A stretch of 64,000 nt of DNA, from contig DATLYW010000014.1 of NCBI GenBank assembly GCA_035574315.1, positions 1-64,000 of the forward strand. Reading direction: 5' to 3'. Below the pieces are notes generated by a model that saw nothing but the letters and a program-made list of their open reading frames with translations, ran no database searches and was not told the DNA's origin. Within the stretch, counting starts at the first letter, position 1, and each line of letters starts with the position of its first letter. Positions 26,767 through 40,476 of the stretch are shown one piece after another. This DNA is from Candidatus Zixiibacteriota bacterium (lineage in GTDB: Bacteria; Desulfobacterota; Binatia; UBA9968). Both the position numbers and the translations under genes were made by a program.

Positions 26767-28242
26767 CTACCCGCGGTTTGGCTTGCCGATGAATCCGGGG
26801 CCGAAGCCCGCCTCGTGAGCCGCCCATGCGCCGGCCACGCGGCCGCTGAAAATGGAGGGGCCGAGCATGGTTCCTTCCAGCCCCGCCTTGCCGTTGATGT
26901 GACCGCCCGCCATCCCGGCCACCTCGCCGGCGGCGTACAGGCCCGGGATCGGCTCGAAATGCTTGTCCAGCACGCGGCATCGAAGATCGGTCTTGACGCC
27001 GCCGAAGTTCTTGCGCGCCAGCGGAAAGAGCTGCACGGCGTAGTAGGGGGGCGTGTCGAACTTCTTCGAAAGCTTGAGCGATTTCCCGAAGGCCGGCTCT
27101 CGCTCCAGTCCCTCGTCGAACGCGCGGTTGTAGCGTTCGATCTCACCCAGAAAAGTCGGCAGGTCGACCTCGATCTTCCGCGCCAGCTCGGCGAGGGTGT
27201 CCGCCTTGCGGATATAGGGGGAGTTGTCGAGCAGCTCCTGAATCTTCGCGCGGTCGACCTCGTCGCCGGTCCGGTAGTAGGGATCCGCGACTTCCATCTT
27301 GGCCGTCATCGGAGTGTCGAGAATCGCCCAGGCGTGCGGCGGATTCTGGCGCAGGAGGGCCGGTGTGGCGGAAGCGCCGCCTGTGAGCGACTCGTTGTGA
27401 AAGCGCCGCCCCTGCTGATTGACCCAGATGTACCCTGGGGTCAGGCGGAAGACCAGTCCCCGGCGGCCCCTGGGATCGCGGTAGTCGGGCGTGGCGTAGA
27501 CGTAGAACCAGATGCAATCCATGTGCGTGAAGTAGCCGCCGACCTCGCCGATCATTCTGTGGCCGGAGCCGGTCGCCTCGAGGCCCGAGCCCTCGAGGAC
27601 CTTAAAGGGCCGGAGGTCGGGGCGGTGCTCCAGAACCATGTCGAGATTGGAGTTGAAGCCGCCGGTCGCGACGACGACGGCCTTGCCCCAGACCTCGAAA
27701 CTCTGCCCGCTCCGATGCGTCGCGGCGACGCCGCGGACCGCGCCGTCGCGCCGGAGCAGCTTGCCCGCGGCCACCGAAGTCATCAAGCGGACGTTCGGCA
27801 GGGATTGGGCGACTCCGATCAGCGCCGCCATCAGCCCGAGCCCGTTGTTCTGCGGCCGGTGCCAGCGCAGGACGCGATTGCCCTCCTGGAACTTCATGTC
27901 AACCCAGCGAACACCGCAGCTTTCCGCCCAGTGATACAGATCGTGCAGCGTGTGCTCGATATAGAAGCGAGCCCAGGTCTCGTCCGCCGCGCCCTGACCC
28001 CAGCGCACCCAGTCCTCGAACGCCAGATCCGGCGTGTCGGAGATTCCTTGCGACCGCTGCAGCGGCGTGCCGACCAGCATACAGCCGCCGCCGGAGATCG
28101 CGGCCGTACCCCCCGCCGACTCCGCTTTCTCCAGAAGGATCACGCCGGCTCCCGCGCGCGCGGCCTCGATTGCCGCCGGAATCCCGGCGCCTCCCCCGCC
28201 AACGATGACGACGTCGGTTTCCAGGCGGACCTCATTGGACAT
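26767..28242 (-). CDS. FAD-dependent dehydrogenase (fumarate reductase/ketosteroid dehydrogenase-like flavoprotein)
   Basis: A 491-residue flavoprotein. The dinucleotide fold is VVIVGGGGAGIPAAIEAARAGAGVILLEK and the family block GGTAAISGGGCMLVG follows; VVVATGGFNSN and the C-terminal GLYAAGEVAGMAGGHINGKAGLEGTMLGPSIFSGRVAG complete FAD binding. Members hydrogenate or dehydrogenate C-C bonds of carboxylates or steroids. The ATG at 28242 has AAGGAG nine bases upstream; an ATG at 28269 lacks one. It is translated just before the molybdopterin enzyme, so the two probably work in one pathway. Confidence 0.9.
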   Translation of the reverse strand: MSNEVRLETDVVIVGGGGAGIPAAIEAARAGAGVILLEKAESAGGTAAISGGGCMLVGTPLQRSQGISDTPDLAFEDWVRWGQGAADETWARFYIEHTLHDLYHWAESCGVRWVDMKFQEGNRVLRWHRPQNNGLGLMAALIGVAQSLPNVRLMTSVAAGKLLRRDGAVRGVAATHRSGQSFEVWGKAVVVATGGFNSNLDMVLEHRPDLRPFKVLEGSGLEATGSGHRMIGEVGGYFTHMDCIWFYVYATPDYRDPRGRRGLVFRLTPGYIWVNQQGRRFHNESLTGGASATPALLRQNPPHAWAILDTPMTAKMEVADPYYRTGDEVDRAKIQELLDNSPYIRKADTLAELARKIEVDLPTFLGEIERYNRAFDEGLEREPAFGKSLKLSKKFDTPPYYAVQLFPLARKNFGGVKTDLRCRVLDKHFEPIPGLYAAGEVAGMAGGHINGKAGLEGTMLGPSIFSGRVAGAWAAHEAGFGPGFIGKPNRG

Positions 28243-28495
28243 GGCCGGTTTCTCCTTCGCGATCGACATGAAACTCGTTTATCACCGCTGTCCCGCCGGG
28301 GTCAAACCGGAAAGGCGTCGGCGGGCAAAGCCGCCACCTCGCGGGGTATCTCTCCTCAAGCCCGGATTGCGCAGCGGCTCGCGAGTTCGTAAGCAAGGTT
28401 CAATGTGAAAGCCGGAAACGTTATTTATGGGCCAGCTCCGGAATCCGGGTTGAGGCCCCGGGGCGAAATTGGTACCTTGAAACTTCGGGAGATTC

Positions 28496-28861
28496 ATGGA
28501 TGCTCGGCTGCGAGAAGGCGTTCGTCTGTTCAACGAGCAGCGGTACTTCGAGTCGCACGAGATATGGGAAGAGCTGTATCGGGAGACGGAGGAGCGTCAC
28601 AAGCCGTTTCTCGAAGCGCTCGTTCAGCTGGCGGCGGCCTTGCGACTTTTCGTGGACTTTGGCGAAGTTCCCGGAACGGTGCGGATGATCCGCCAGGCCC
28701 TCATCCGTCTGGAAAATTATCAACCCTCCTATCTGGCGATCAAAGTGAAGGACCTGAGCGTTTCGCTCGAGCGCTGGGCGCATGACGTCGAATCTGCCGG
28801 CTCCGGCGGTGCCGGGCCCATCCCCCGGATCAAGCTGCGCCGTTTCCCGCCGTTTCGATGA
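28496..28861 (+). CDS. DUF309 family protein
   Basis: A 121-residue cytoplasmic helical protein. The DUF309 core is LFNEQRYFESHEIWEELYRE near the N-terminus, with HKPFLEALVQLAAALRLF after it; the His and Glu residues look positioned to bind a metal or act in catalysis, but no function is known. A GGGAG site precedes the ATG. The stop codon is directly followed by the mfd start, so the two are translated as a unit. Confidence 0.9.
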   Translation: MDARLREGVRLFNEQRYFESHEIWEELYRETEERHKPFLEALVQLAAALRLFVDFGEVPGTVRMIRQALIRLENYQPSYLAIKVKDLSVSLERWAHDVESAGSGGAGPIPRIKLRRFPPFR

Positions 28862-32419
<3,558 letters not shown>

Positions 32420-32498
32420 AATCGAATCGGCGAGGTTGGCTTTTGGGGCCGAGTATGGTACGTCTGAGCCTGGAGCGCGCGTTCCCGGCGGGTTTCTC

Positions 32499-33815
32499 AT
32501 GCTGCGGCACGTGATTCAAAACCGCCTGATCGTCCTGCTGGTTTCCCTCCTGCTGGCTTCTGCCGCGGACGCGCGGGTCGTCGAACAGCTCGTCACGGTG
32601 ATCGACGGCGAGCCCTACACGCTCTCCAGCGTCGCGCGTTTCGCCAAGACCAGAGTCGGACGCGACTTCCCCTCCGGCGATCTGAACCAGATCAACGACC
32701 ACGATCGCGAGGTGCTGGAGCAGTTCATCACCGAGAAGCTGCTCGAAGGCGAGATCCGCACGGCGGGAATCAAGATCTCCGACGAAGATATCGATCAGTA
32801 CATCGAGGAGATCAAGAAGCGAAACCACCTCTCGGACGACGATCTGAAGGCGGCGCTCCAACGGGAAGGGCAAACCCTGGCGGGTTATCGCGCCGCGGTG
32901 AAGGCGGAGCTCGAGAAGAGCGCGCTCATCAACCGGCAGGTCAAGCAGCGGATCAACATCACGAACGAAGACGTCGAACGCTACTACAAGCTCAATGCCA
33001 GGAAATACCGGGCGGAGGACCGGGTGCGGCTGCGGCACATTCTGCTGCCGCTTTCGGAAAACGCCCCGGAAGAGGAGGCCAAAGCCGTCCTTGCCCGGGC
33101 CGGAGAGCTTTATCAGCGCATCGCATCCGGTGAAGATTTCGCCAAGCTGGCGCGCGAGCACTCGCACGGAGCCGGGGCGGACCAGGGAGGCGAGATCGGG
33201 TGGGTGCGCCGCGGGACGCTGCTCAAGCCGATCGAGGAGGTCGCGTTCGACAGGCTTTCGGTGGGGCAGGTGAGCAAACCGCTGCGCACGAGCATGGGCG
33301 TGCATCTGGTCAAGCTTGAGGCCCGCGAGGAAGGAGCGGTGCTGCCGCTTTCGACCGTCGGGCCGAAAATCAAAGACGAGCTCTACGCCAAGGCGTTGGA
33401 GGAGCGATTCTTGCGGTGGCTGAAGACCGATCTGCGGCGCAAGCATACCGTGGACATCAAGATCCCGGGCGTCGTGTTCAAACCCGAGGACACCACCGAG
33501 GACACCATGAACTCGCTGGTGGCGGCCCGTTCACTGCGGTCGAGCCGGTCGGAGGAGCGCGGCTTCCTGAGCTACCTCAATCCTTTTTCCTACATCGTCA
33601 AAGAGGTCCCGTTCGAGGAGGACGGCCAGGGTGGCCCGCTGGCCGGAAAGAACGTCGTCAGCGTCCTGGGAATTCCGCTGTTCACGACCGAGGCCGCGGA
33701 CGACGTCCCCGACGTGCTGGCCGCGCAGCCCCCGGAGCCCAAAGAGCAGGAAGCGAGCGAGTCCGGCGGCTTCTTCTCGACCATCGTCGACCGATTGAAC
33801 CCCTTCAAGCGGTGA
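32499..33815 (+). CDS. SurA-like periplasmic peptidyl-prolyl isomerase/chaperone
   Basis: A 438-residue exported folding factor. A signal peptide (LIVLLVSLLLASAADA) is followed by a SurA N-terminal chaperone domain (VVEQLVTVIDGEPYTLSSV through INITNEDVERYY) and one parvulin domain at about 180-275 (VRLRHILLPLS, FAKLAREHSHGAGADQGGEIGWV, SMGVHLVKLE). The C-terminal 110 residues are low-complexity with NPF-containing segments, unlike E. coli SurA, which has a second parvulin domain. The ATG at 32499 gives the clean signal peptide. The order surA-pdxA is the classical one in proteobacteria. Confidence 0.88.
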   Translation: MLRHVIQNRLIVLLVSLLLASAADARVVEQLVTVIDGEPYTLSSVARFAKTRVGRDFPSGDLNQINDHDREVLEQFITEKLLEGEIRTAGIKISDEDIDQYIEEIKKRNHLSDDDLKAALQREGQTLAGYRAAVKAELEKSALINRQVKQRINITNEDVERYYKLNARKYRAEDRVRLRHILLPLSENAPEEEAKAVLARAGELYQRIASGEDFAKLAREHSHGAGADQGGEIGWVRRGTLLKPIEEVAFDRLSVGQVSKPLRTSMGVHLVKLEAREEGAVLPLSTVGPKIKDELYAKALEERFLRWLKTDLRRKHTVDIKIPGVVFKPEDTTEDTMNSLVAARSLRSSRSEERGFLSYLNPFSYIVKEVPFEEDGQGGPLAGKNVVSVLGIPLFTTEAADDVPDVLAAQPPEPKEQEASESGGFFSTIVDRLNPFKR

Positions 33816-33893
33816 TCTCAAGCGGCGACCGCCCGGGGATTCGCACCGAATCTGCAAATCGAGGAACTCCCGGCAGGTGACCGCCGGTCGTCT

Positions 33894-34916
33894 ATGTCGC
33901 GCAAACCGGTTCTTGCGATCACGATGGGCGATCCTGCCGGGATCGGTCCGGAGGTGATCCTCAAGGCGCTGGATCATCCGGAGATCGGGCGCGCCTGCCA
34001 TCCGCTGATCCTGGGCGATTGGGCGGTCCTGCAGCGGGCGCGCAGAGCGGCGGGAGCCCGGGCGGAGCTCGTGCCGTGGGAGCACGGGCAGTCGTTGCTT
34101 TCGCTGCTCCAGGGGTCTGCCGGCTTCGTCGTCTGCCCGCTCTCCGCACTGGCGGCGAAAGACTCCAGGCCAGCGGTTCCCTCGGTCGCGGGCGGCCGCG
34201 CCGCTTACCGCTACATCTGCGTGGCGGCGAGGCTCGCGATGACCGGCGCGGTCGACGCGATGGTGACTGCGCCGATCAGCAAGAGCCTGCTCAGGCGGGC
34301 CGGTTACGATTATCCCGGCCACACCGAGCTTCTCGCCGACCTCAGCCGCACCGCCGAAGTCCGGATGATGCTGATCGGAAAGGCCCTGCGCGTAGTTCTG
34401 GTGACCGGGCACGTGGGTTTTACCCGGGTGGCTCGAAAGCTCACCCGCGCGGGAATCCGAACGACAGTGGAGCTTGCGCACCGGGCCCTGCGCGACCTGT
34501 TCGGCATCGGCCGCCCGAGGATCGCGGTGGCGGCTCTCAACCCGCACGCCGGGGAAGAGGGAATCTTCGGCAGGGAGGAAAAAGAGGTGATCGCGCCTGC
34601 GGTCATGGCGGCCAGGAAAAAAGGGCTCCTCGCCTCTGGCCCGCATCCCGCCGACAGCCTGTTTCACCGGGCGGCTCGCGGCGAGTACGACGCGGTGGTT
34701 TGCATGTATCACGATCAGGGCCTGATTCCGCTGAAGCTGCACCATTTCTTCGGCGGCGTGGCGCTCACCCTCGGCCCTCCGTTCATCCGCACCTCGGTGG
34801 ATCACGGCACGGCCTACGACATCGCCGGCAAAGGCAAAGCGGATGAAACCAGCATGAAGGAGGCTATTCTGTTGGCGGCGCGCCTGGCGCGCACCAGGAG
34901 GTTGCGCCGGCCGTGA
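33894..34916 (+). CDS. pdxA: 4-hydroxythreonine-4-phosphate dehydrogenase
   Basis: A 340-residue NAD-dependent, metal-binding dehydrogenase of the pyridoxal 5'-phosphate pathway. The start [18 protein letters not shown] is diagnostic; [27 protein letters not shown] carries the metal-binding His, [16 protein letters not shown] and [17 protein letters not shown] the other active-site His residues, and [21 protein letters not shown] is the C-terminal signature. The stop overlaps the phosphomutase start by four bases (GTGA). Confidence 0.97.
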   Translation: MSRKPVLAITMGDPAGIGPEVILKALDHPEIGRACHPLILGDWAVLQRARRAAGARAELVPWEHGQSLLSLLQGSAGFVVCPLSALAAKDSRPAVPSVAGGRAAYRYICVAARLAMTGAVDAMVTAPISKSLLRRAGYDYPGHTELLADLSRTAEVRMMLIGKALRVVLVTGHVGFTRVARKLTRAGIRTTVELAHRALRDLFGIGRPRIAVAALNPHAGEEGIFGREEKEVIAPAVMAARKKGLLASGPHPADSLFHRAARGEYDAVVCMYHDQGLIPLKLHHFFGGVALTLGPPFIRTSVDHGTAYDIAGKGKADETSMKEAILLAARLARTRRLRRP

Positions 34917-36286
34917 ACCCCTCGGTCTTCCGCGAATACGACATCCGCGGCCTGGCCGAAAAGGAGCTGGACCAGGAGTTCGCCCTGTTGCTGGGGAAGG
35001 TTCACGGCACCATGATCCGGCAGAACGGCGGCACCCGGGTGGCGGTCGGGCGGGATTGCCGCACAACCTCGGAAGAGTACGCCCGAGCCGTGATCGCGGG
35101 GCTGGTGTCGGCGGGTCTGCGCGTCTACGATATCGGCGTCTGCCCCACTCCGCTGCTCTACTTCTCGCTCTTCCATCTCGATGCAGACGGAGGCATCCAG
35201 GTAACCGCCAGCCACAATCCCGCCGAGTACAACGGCTTCAAGGTGTGTTCGGGCAAGGAGACCCTGCACGGCGACCAGCTCCAGGCGATCAGGACGCGCA
35301 TGGAACGAGGGGAGTTCGAGGAGAGAGCGGGCGGGCTTGCAGTCGTTTACGACATCCAGACGCCTTACCGGAAATTGCTTCTCGAGAACGTCGGTGCGCT
35401 GAAGCGGCCGCTCAAGGTGGTGGTCGACGCCGGCAGCGGCGTGGCGGGTCCCGTGGCACCGGCGATCCTGCGGGATGCGGGTTGCACGGTCTGGGAAATC
35501 GCGTGCGAGCCGGACGGCCACTTCCCCATTCATCATCCCGATCCCACGGTGCCGGCCAATCTCGAACTGCTGATCGCCAAGGTCGCCGAGGAAAAGGCGG
35601 ACGTGGGAATCGCCTACGACGGGGACGCCGACCGGATCGGAGTGGTCGACGAGAACGGAAAAATCCTCTGGGGCGACGAGCTGCTCGTGCTGTTCTCGCG
35701 CGACGTTCTCAAGCGACATCCCGGGGCCGTGATCATTTCCGAGGTCAAGTGCTCGCAGCGACTCTACGACGACATCGCGAAAAACGGCGGCCGGCCCGTC
35801 ATGTGGAAGGCGGGCCACTCGTTGCTCAAAGCCAAAATGAAGGAGACCCGCGCGCTCCTGGCGGGCGAGATGAGCGGGCACATGTTTTTCGCCGACCGCT
35901 ACTTCGGCTACGACGATGCCATCTATGCGTCGCTGCGCCTGCTCGAGCTGCTCGCCGGCTCTCCCCGGCCGCTGTCGACGATGCTCGCCGATCTTCCGCC
36001 GAGCTTTTCCACACCGGAGATCCGCGTTGCCTGCCCCGACGAGCGCAAATTCGCGATCGCCGAGCTTGCCAAGCGTTATTTTCGCGAGCGGTACGAGGTG
36101 ATCGACGTCGACGGCGCGCGCATCCAGTTCGACGGCGGCTGGGGACTGGTCCGCGCCTCCAACACTCAGCCGGCCCTGGTCCTGCGCTTCGAGGCCGACT
36201 CTGCGGACAAGCTCCGGCGATTTCGCGAGATCGTCGAAGCCAAGCTTGCCGAATGGAGCGCCGAGACGGCGTCGCATGAACGGTAA
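34913..36286 (+). CDS. phosphomannomutase/phosphoglucomutase (AlgC/ManB type)
   Basis: A 457-residue alpha-D-phosphohexomutase interconverting sugar 6- and 1-phosphates for cell-envelope polysaccharides. The phosphoserine Ser100 is in [14 protein letters not shown]; the Mg site is [14 protein letters not shown]; the sugar-binding loop is GEMSGHMFF; and the phosphate-binding loop near the end is [15 protein letters not shown]. Start is a GTG overlapping the pdxA stop. The 3' end overlaps uvrA by 11 bases. Confidence 0.95.
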   Translation: MNPSVFREYDIRGLAEKELDQEFALLLGKVHGTMIRQNGGTRVAVGRDCRTTSEEYARAVIAGLVSAGLRVYDIGVCPTPLLYFSLFHLDADGGIQVTASHNPAEYNGFKVCSGKETLHGDQLQAIRTRMERGEFEERAGGLAVVYDIQTPYRKLLLENVGALKRPLKVVVDAGSGVAGPVAPAILRDAGCTVWEIACEPDGHFPIHHPDPTVPANLELLIAKVAEEKADVGIAYDGDADRIGVVDENGKILWGDELLVLFSRDVLKRHPGAVIISEVKCSQRLYDDIAKNGGRPVMWKAGHSLLKAKMKETRALLAGEMSGHMFFADRYFGYDDAIYASLRLLELLAGSPRPLSTMLADLPPSFSTPEIRVACPDERKFAIAELAKRYFRERYEVIDVDGARIQFDGGWGLVRASNTQPALVLRFEADSADKLRRFREIVEAKLAEWSAETASHER

Positions 36287-38801
36287 GATCGTCATCCGCG
36301 GCGCACGCGTCCACAACCTCAAGAACCTGGACTTGGAGATACCCCGCGGGCGGCTGGTGGTCGTCACGGGTGTGTCGGGCTCCGGCAAATCGTCGCTGGC
36401 ATTCGATCTGCTTTACGCGGAGGGCCAGCGCCGCTACATCGAGTCGCTTTCCGCGGATACGCGTCAGTTCCTGCGCCAGCTCGAAAAGCCGGACGTCGAC
36501 TCGGTCGAAGGTCTCTCTCCGGCCGTGGCGATCCAGGCCCGGCACGGCTCCTACGGCCCGCGCTCGACGGTCGGCACGGCCACGGAGATCGCCGACTTTT
36601 TGAGACTGCTGTTCGCGCGCGCGGCACAGCCGAGCTGCGTTCGCTGCGGCAGGGAGGTCTCGGCGCTGACAATCGAAGAGGTCTGCGATCGACTGCTGGA
36701 ATTTCCCGCGGGGGCTCGGATCGTGGTTCTGGCGCCCGTCCGCGGGCGTTCGGCCCGAGACTTCCAGGCAAAGCTGCGCGAGCTCGCGCGCGCCGGATTC
36801 ACCCGGATCAGCGTTCACGGCGAGATCCGGGAAATCTCCGAGGATCTCGAGCTCGGCGGGCTCCATCCGCCGATGCTGGATCTCGTGGTCGATCGGCTGA
36901 CGTTGCGAGAGGGGATCGGAAGGAGACTCGCCGATTCACTCGAGACCGCCTCCCGGGCGGGTGAAGGCATGATCCGGGTGCAGGTTGCAGAGGGAACAGA
37001 GCCCGCCCGCGTCCTGAGCTTCAGCCAGCGGCTTGCCTGCACCGAGTGCGGCACGACGCTTCCGGAACTCCACCCGCAACTCTTTTCCTTCAATAGCCCC
37101 CAAGGGGCCTGCCCCCGCTGCCGCGGGTTGGGTTTTTTGCCGGCGGAAAAGGCGTCGCGAACAGGGCACGCGGCTCCCGGGCGGTGCCCACAGTGTGAAG
37201 GCGCGCGGCTCAAGCCGGAGGCTCTGGCGGTCCGTCTTGCGGGCAAGAACATCGCCGAGATCTGCTCGTTGTCGATCGTCGCGGCGCAGGATTTCTTCGA
37301 CCGTCTGCAGCTCGCCGGCAAGGCTGCTCTGGTCGCGGGCCCGATCGCCAGGGAGATCTCCCGTCGCCTTGGGGTCCTGGAGCGGCTGGGCCTGCCCTAC
37401 CTGAGCCTGGATCGGCCGAGCGACTCCCTGTCGGGAGGCGAAGCGCAACGGGTTCGGCTGGCGACCCAGATCGGCGCGGGTCTCGCCGGAGTGCTCTACA
37501 TCCTCGACGAGCCGAGCATCGGCTTGCACCAGCGAGACAACGCGGCACTGCTCGAATTGCTGCGGCAGCTGCGGGATGCCGGGAACTCCGTCATCGTCGT
37601 CGAGCACGATCCCGAGGCGATGCTGGCGGCGGACACGATCGTCGACATGGGACCGGGGGCGGGCGCCGACGGTGGTCGCGTCGTCGCGGTAGGAACTCCT
37701 CGAGAGCTCATGGGTCACGAAGAGTCTCTCACCGGACAGTTCCTTTCCGGGAGGAGAAAAATCCCGCTCCCGGAGAAGCGGAGCGCGGGAACGGGCGCTT
37801 TTCTCACCCTCGCGGGCGTTCGGCGCCACAACCTGAAGTCCGTGACGGTCAGCATCCCGATCGGCGCTCTCACCTGTGTTACCGGAGTCTCGGGCTCGGG
37901 CAAGAGCACGCTCGTGATGGATGTCCTGTATCCCGCCGTGGCCCGCCGCCTCCGGCGAATCCGGGGGAGAGAGGATTTCGCCGAGCTGAACGGTTGGGAA
38001 AACTTCGAGCGCGTCGTGGCCGTCGATCAGTCCCCGATCGGCCGCACCCCGCGCTCCAACCCTGCGACTTATATTGGAGCTTACGATCCGCTGCGCGAGC
38101 TCTTCGCCCGGCTCCCTGAGGCCCGGGTTCGCGGTTACGACGCCCGCCGTTTTTCGTTCAACAGCCCGGGGGGGCGTTGCGAAGCCTGCGCCGGCGAGGG
38201 GCTGGTTCGGGTGGAAATGCATTTCCTGCCCGACGTGTTCGTCTCCTGCGACGTCTGCCGGGGCCGGCGGTACAATCGAGAGACTCTGGAGATCAGGTTC
38301 AAGGGGCTGAGTATCGCGGACGTCCTCGACCTCACGGTCGCCCAGGCCCTTGAGTTGCTCGCTAACATTCCGGCAATCGCGCAAAAGCTGCGCACCCTGG
38401 CCGCCGTCGGCCTCGGCTATCTCAAGCTGGGACAACCGGCGCATACGCTCTCCGGCGGGGAGGCGCAGCGGGTGAAACTGGCAAAGGAGCTGGCGCGAAA
38501 AACCGCGGGCCGGTCGCTTTATTTGCTCGACGAACCGACTTCCGGGCTGCACTTCGCTGATGTCGAGAAGCTCCTCGAGATGCTGCGGGCGCTGGTCGGC
38601 ATGGGAAATACGGTGGTGGTCATCGAGCACAATCTCGACGTGATCAAGAGCGCTGATTACGTCATCGACCTGGGTCCCGAGGGCGGCGAGCGTGGCGGCG
38701 AGGTGGTTGCCGCCGGGACCCCTGAAGAGGTGGCTCGCTCCCCCGGGTCACACACTGGCGCTTATCTGGCGCGCTACCTGCAAGCCGGACCCGACGGGTG
38801 A
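36276..38801 (+). CDS. uvrA: excinuclease UvrA, shortened form
   Basis: An 841-residue double ABC ATPase that recognises DNA damage in nucleotide excision repair. The first half has Walker [10 protein letters not shown] (Lys38), CxxC pairs at Cys121/124, Cys255/258 and Cys279/282, and signature [16 protein letters not shown]; the second half has [40 protein letters not shown] and [15 protein letters not shown]. Typical UvrA is about 940 residues. Only 22 residues separate Cys282 from the next pair (Cys304/307), where about 120 or more are usual. The normally invariant IEQK and HNPRST are also altered ([13 protein letters not shown]). The start at 36276 overlaps the phosphomutase. It may be a paralogue rather than the main UvrA. 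Confidence 0.9.
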   Translation: MNGKIVIRGARVHNLKNLDLEIPRGRLVVVTGVSGSGKSSLAFDLLYAEGQRRYIESLSADTRQFLRQLEKPDVDSVEGLSPAVAIQARHGSYGPRSTVGTATEIADFLRLLFARAAQPSCVRCGREVSALTIEEVCDRLLEFPAGARIVVLAPVRGRSARDFQAKLRELARAGFTRISVHGEIREISEDLELGGLHPPMLDLVVDRLTLREGIGRRLADSLETASRAGEGMIRVQVAEGTEPARVLSFSQRLACTECGTTLPELHPQLFSFNSPQGACPRCRGLGFLPAEKASRTGHAAPGRCPQCEGARLKPEALAVRLAGKNIAEICSLSIVAAQDFFDRLQLAGKAALVAGPIAREISRRLGVLERLGLPYLSLDRPSDSLSGGEAQRVRLATQIGAGLAGVLYILDEPSIGLHQRDNAALLELLRQLRDAGNSVIVVEHDPEAMLAADTIVDMGPGAGADGGRVVAVGTPRELMGHEESLTGQFLSGRRKIPLPEKRSAGTGAFLTLAGVRRHNLKSVTVSIPIGALTCVTGVSGSGKSTLVMDVLYPAVARRLRRIRGREDFAELNGWENFERVVAVDQSPIGRTPRSNPATYIGAYDPLRELFARLPEARVRGYDARRFSFNSPGGRCEACAGEGLVRVEMHFLPDVFVSCDVCRGRRYNRETLEIRFKGLSIADVLDLTVAQALELLANIPAIAQKLRTLAAVGLGYLKLGQPAHTLSGGEAQRVKLAKELARKTAGRSLYLLDEPTSGLHFADVEKLLEMLRALVGMGNTVVVIEHNLDVIKSADYVIDLGPEGGERGGEVVAAGTPEEVARSPGSHTGAYLARYLQAGPDG

Positions 38802-38859
38802 GGTTTGTCTGGTCGAAAAATAGCGTCTTTTCAATCAGTTAACCCATCAAAAAGTCGCC

Positions 38860-38888
38860 TTGACAGGCTGGCGGCACTGCGGTAGTGT
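38860..38888 (+). promoter_or_regulatory. sigma70-type promoter of the Fe-S operon
   Basis: A perfect TTGACA (38860-38865) is followed after 17 bases by TAGTGT (38883-38888). Transcription would start near 38895, leaving a leader of about 18 bases. The sequence just downstream (ATTCAGACCAAACAAG) could hold an Rrf2/IscR-type site, but no convincing symmetric operator is visible. Confidence 0.7.
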
Positions 38889-38912
38889 GAATTCAGACCA
38901 AACAAGTCGGAT

Positions 38913-40112
38913 ATGCCAGCCATGAAGCTTCCAATCTACATGGACAACCATGCCACGACTCCTGTCGACCCGAGAGTGCTGGAGGCGATGCTGCCCTACT
39001 TCACCGAGAAATTCGGCAATGCCGCCAGCAGGAATCACTCTTTCGGCTGGGAGAGCGAGGCCGCCGTCGATCTTGCGCGCGAGCAGATTTCACGCCTGAT
39101 CCATGCCGGCTCTCCGCGGGAGATCATTTTTACCAGCGGCGCCACCGAGTCGGACAATCTCGCTCTGAAAGGGGTCGCGGCAGCGAACTCCGACAAGGGA
39201 AACCACATTATCACGTCGGTCATCGAGCACAAGGCGGTCCTGGATTGTTGCCGCTCGCTTGAGAGGCAGGGATGGCGGGTGACTTACCTGCCCGTCGACC
39301 GTGCCGGGCTCGTCGATATCGAGCAGCTGCGGGAGGCGGTCACGAGCAAGACCGTGCTCATCTCCATCATGATCGCCAACAACGAGATCGGCACGATCGA
39401 GCCGGTCAGGGAAATCGGCCGGATCGCCAAGGAAAAGGGGATTTTGTTCCACACCGATGCGACCCAAGCCGTGGGCCGGATCCCGGTCGACGTCCAGGAA
39501 ATGGGCATCGACCTGCTGTCGCTTTCGGCGCATAAGATGTACGGCCCCAAGGGCGCGGGAGCCCTTTACGTTCGCTCGACCCGGCCGCGTGTGAAGATCG
39601 CTCCGCTGATCGAGGGGGGCGGCCAGGAAAAGGGAATCCGGTCGGGCACGCTCAACGTCCCCGGCATCGTCGGTTTGGGCAAGGCCTGCGAGATCGCCCG
39701 GGAGGAGCAGAGCGCTGAAAGCCGAAGGCTGGGTGCTTTGAGGGACAAGCTGGCGCGGGAGATCCTGGCTGGCCTCGACGATGTCTCGGTGAACGGCCAT
39801 TCGACGGAGCGCCTCCCTGGTAACCTGAATCTCAGCTTCGCCGGCGTGGAGGGAGAATCGTTGTTGATGGCGCTCAAAGAGATCGCGGTTTCCACCGGGT
39901 CCGCGTGCACTTCGGCCAGCCTGGAGCCGTCGCACGTGCTGCGCGCCATCGGTTTGCGCGACGAGCTCGCACACGCGGCCATTCGCTTCGGCATCGGGCG
40001 GTTCAATACCGAGGAAGAAGTGGATTACACGGCGCGCCGGGTGATCGAAGAGGTTCGGCGGCTCAGGGATCTGTCGCCGGTCTACCGGAAAAAGCCCGCG
40101 CGGGCCTCGTGA
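38913..40112 (+). CDS. iscS: cysteine desulfurase IscS
   Basis: A 399-residue PLP enzyme that takes sulfur from cysteine for Fe-S cluster building. PLP binds Lys208 ([10 protein letters not shown]), with the partner His106 in EHKAVLD; the persulfide Cys332 lies in [14 protein letters not shown]. The IscS-type start [18 protein letters not shown] argues that the second ATG, at 38922, may be the real start. It is the first gene of a plus-strand operon continuing through an A-type carrier, SufB, a second desulfurase and an Rrf2 regulator. There is no iscU scaffold next to it, which is unusual for iscS. Confidence 0.95.
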   Translation: MPAMKLPIYMDNHATTPVDPRVLEAMLPYFTEKFGNAASRNHSFGWESEAAVDLAREQISRLIHAGSPREIIFTSGATESDNLALKGVAAANSDKGNHIITSVIEHKAVLDCCRSLERQGWRVTYLPVDRAGLVDIEQLREAVTSKTVLISIMIANNEIGTIEPVREIGRIAKEKGILFHTDATQAVGRIPVDVQEMGIDLLSLSAHKMYGPKGAGALYVRSTRPRVKIAPLIEGGGQEKGIRSGTLNVPGIVGLGKACEIAREEQSAESRRLGALRDKLAREILAGLDDVSVNGHSTERLPGNLNLSFAGVEGESLLMALKEIAVSTGSACTSASLEPSHVLRAIGLRDELAHAAIRFGIGRFNTEEEVDYTARRVIEEVRRLRDLSPVYRKKPARAS

Positions 40113-40133
40113 ACGGAGCTTTGGGAGGAGGAA

Positions 40134-40463
40134 ATGGCATCGGGAGTGATTTTGACGGAACGGGCCGCCGCCAAAATCAGGGAGCTGGTCGCGGCGCAGG
40201 GCAAGGACGGACAGGGACTTCGGATCAAGGTGGTCGGAGGCGGCTGCTCGGGTTTGCAGTACCGGGTGGATTTCGACGTGCCCAGGGGAACCGACAAGGT
40301 TTTCGAAAGGGACGGTGCCCGCGTGCTGGTCGACATGAAGAGCCTCCTCTATCTGAGCGGCACGGAGCTGGACTATCGAGAGGACCTGATGCAAACGGGC
40401 TTCGTTTTCCAAAACCCGAACGTGAAGAGAACCTGCGGGTGTGGAAGCTCGTTTGTGGTTTGA
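40134..40463 (+). CDS. HesB/IscA family Fe-S carrier protein
   Basis: A 109-residue A-type carrier (IscA/SufA/ErpA group) that passes Fe-S clusters to target proteins. The three cluster-binding cysteines are in place: Cys38 in GGGCSGLQY, and Cys101 and Cys103 in the C-terminal CGCGSSF. A GGAGG site precedes the ATG. It lies between iscS and sufB, so it could serve either branch; the sequence alone does not distinguish ErpA from IscA or SufA. Confidence 0.95.
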   Translation: MASGVILTERAAAKIRELVAAQGKDGQGLRIKVVGGGCSGLQYRVDFDVPRGTDKVFERDGARVLVDMKSLLYLSGTELDYREDLMQTGFVFQNPNVKRTCGCGSSFVV

Positions 40464-40476
40464 GGAGCTGAAAGGC

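Noticed and set aside
38889..38912. possible IscR-type operator downstream of the Fe-S promoter
   Set aside because: The sequence is suggestive in position, but I could not find a convincing symmetric or consensus match.
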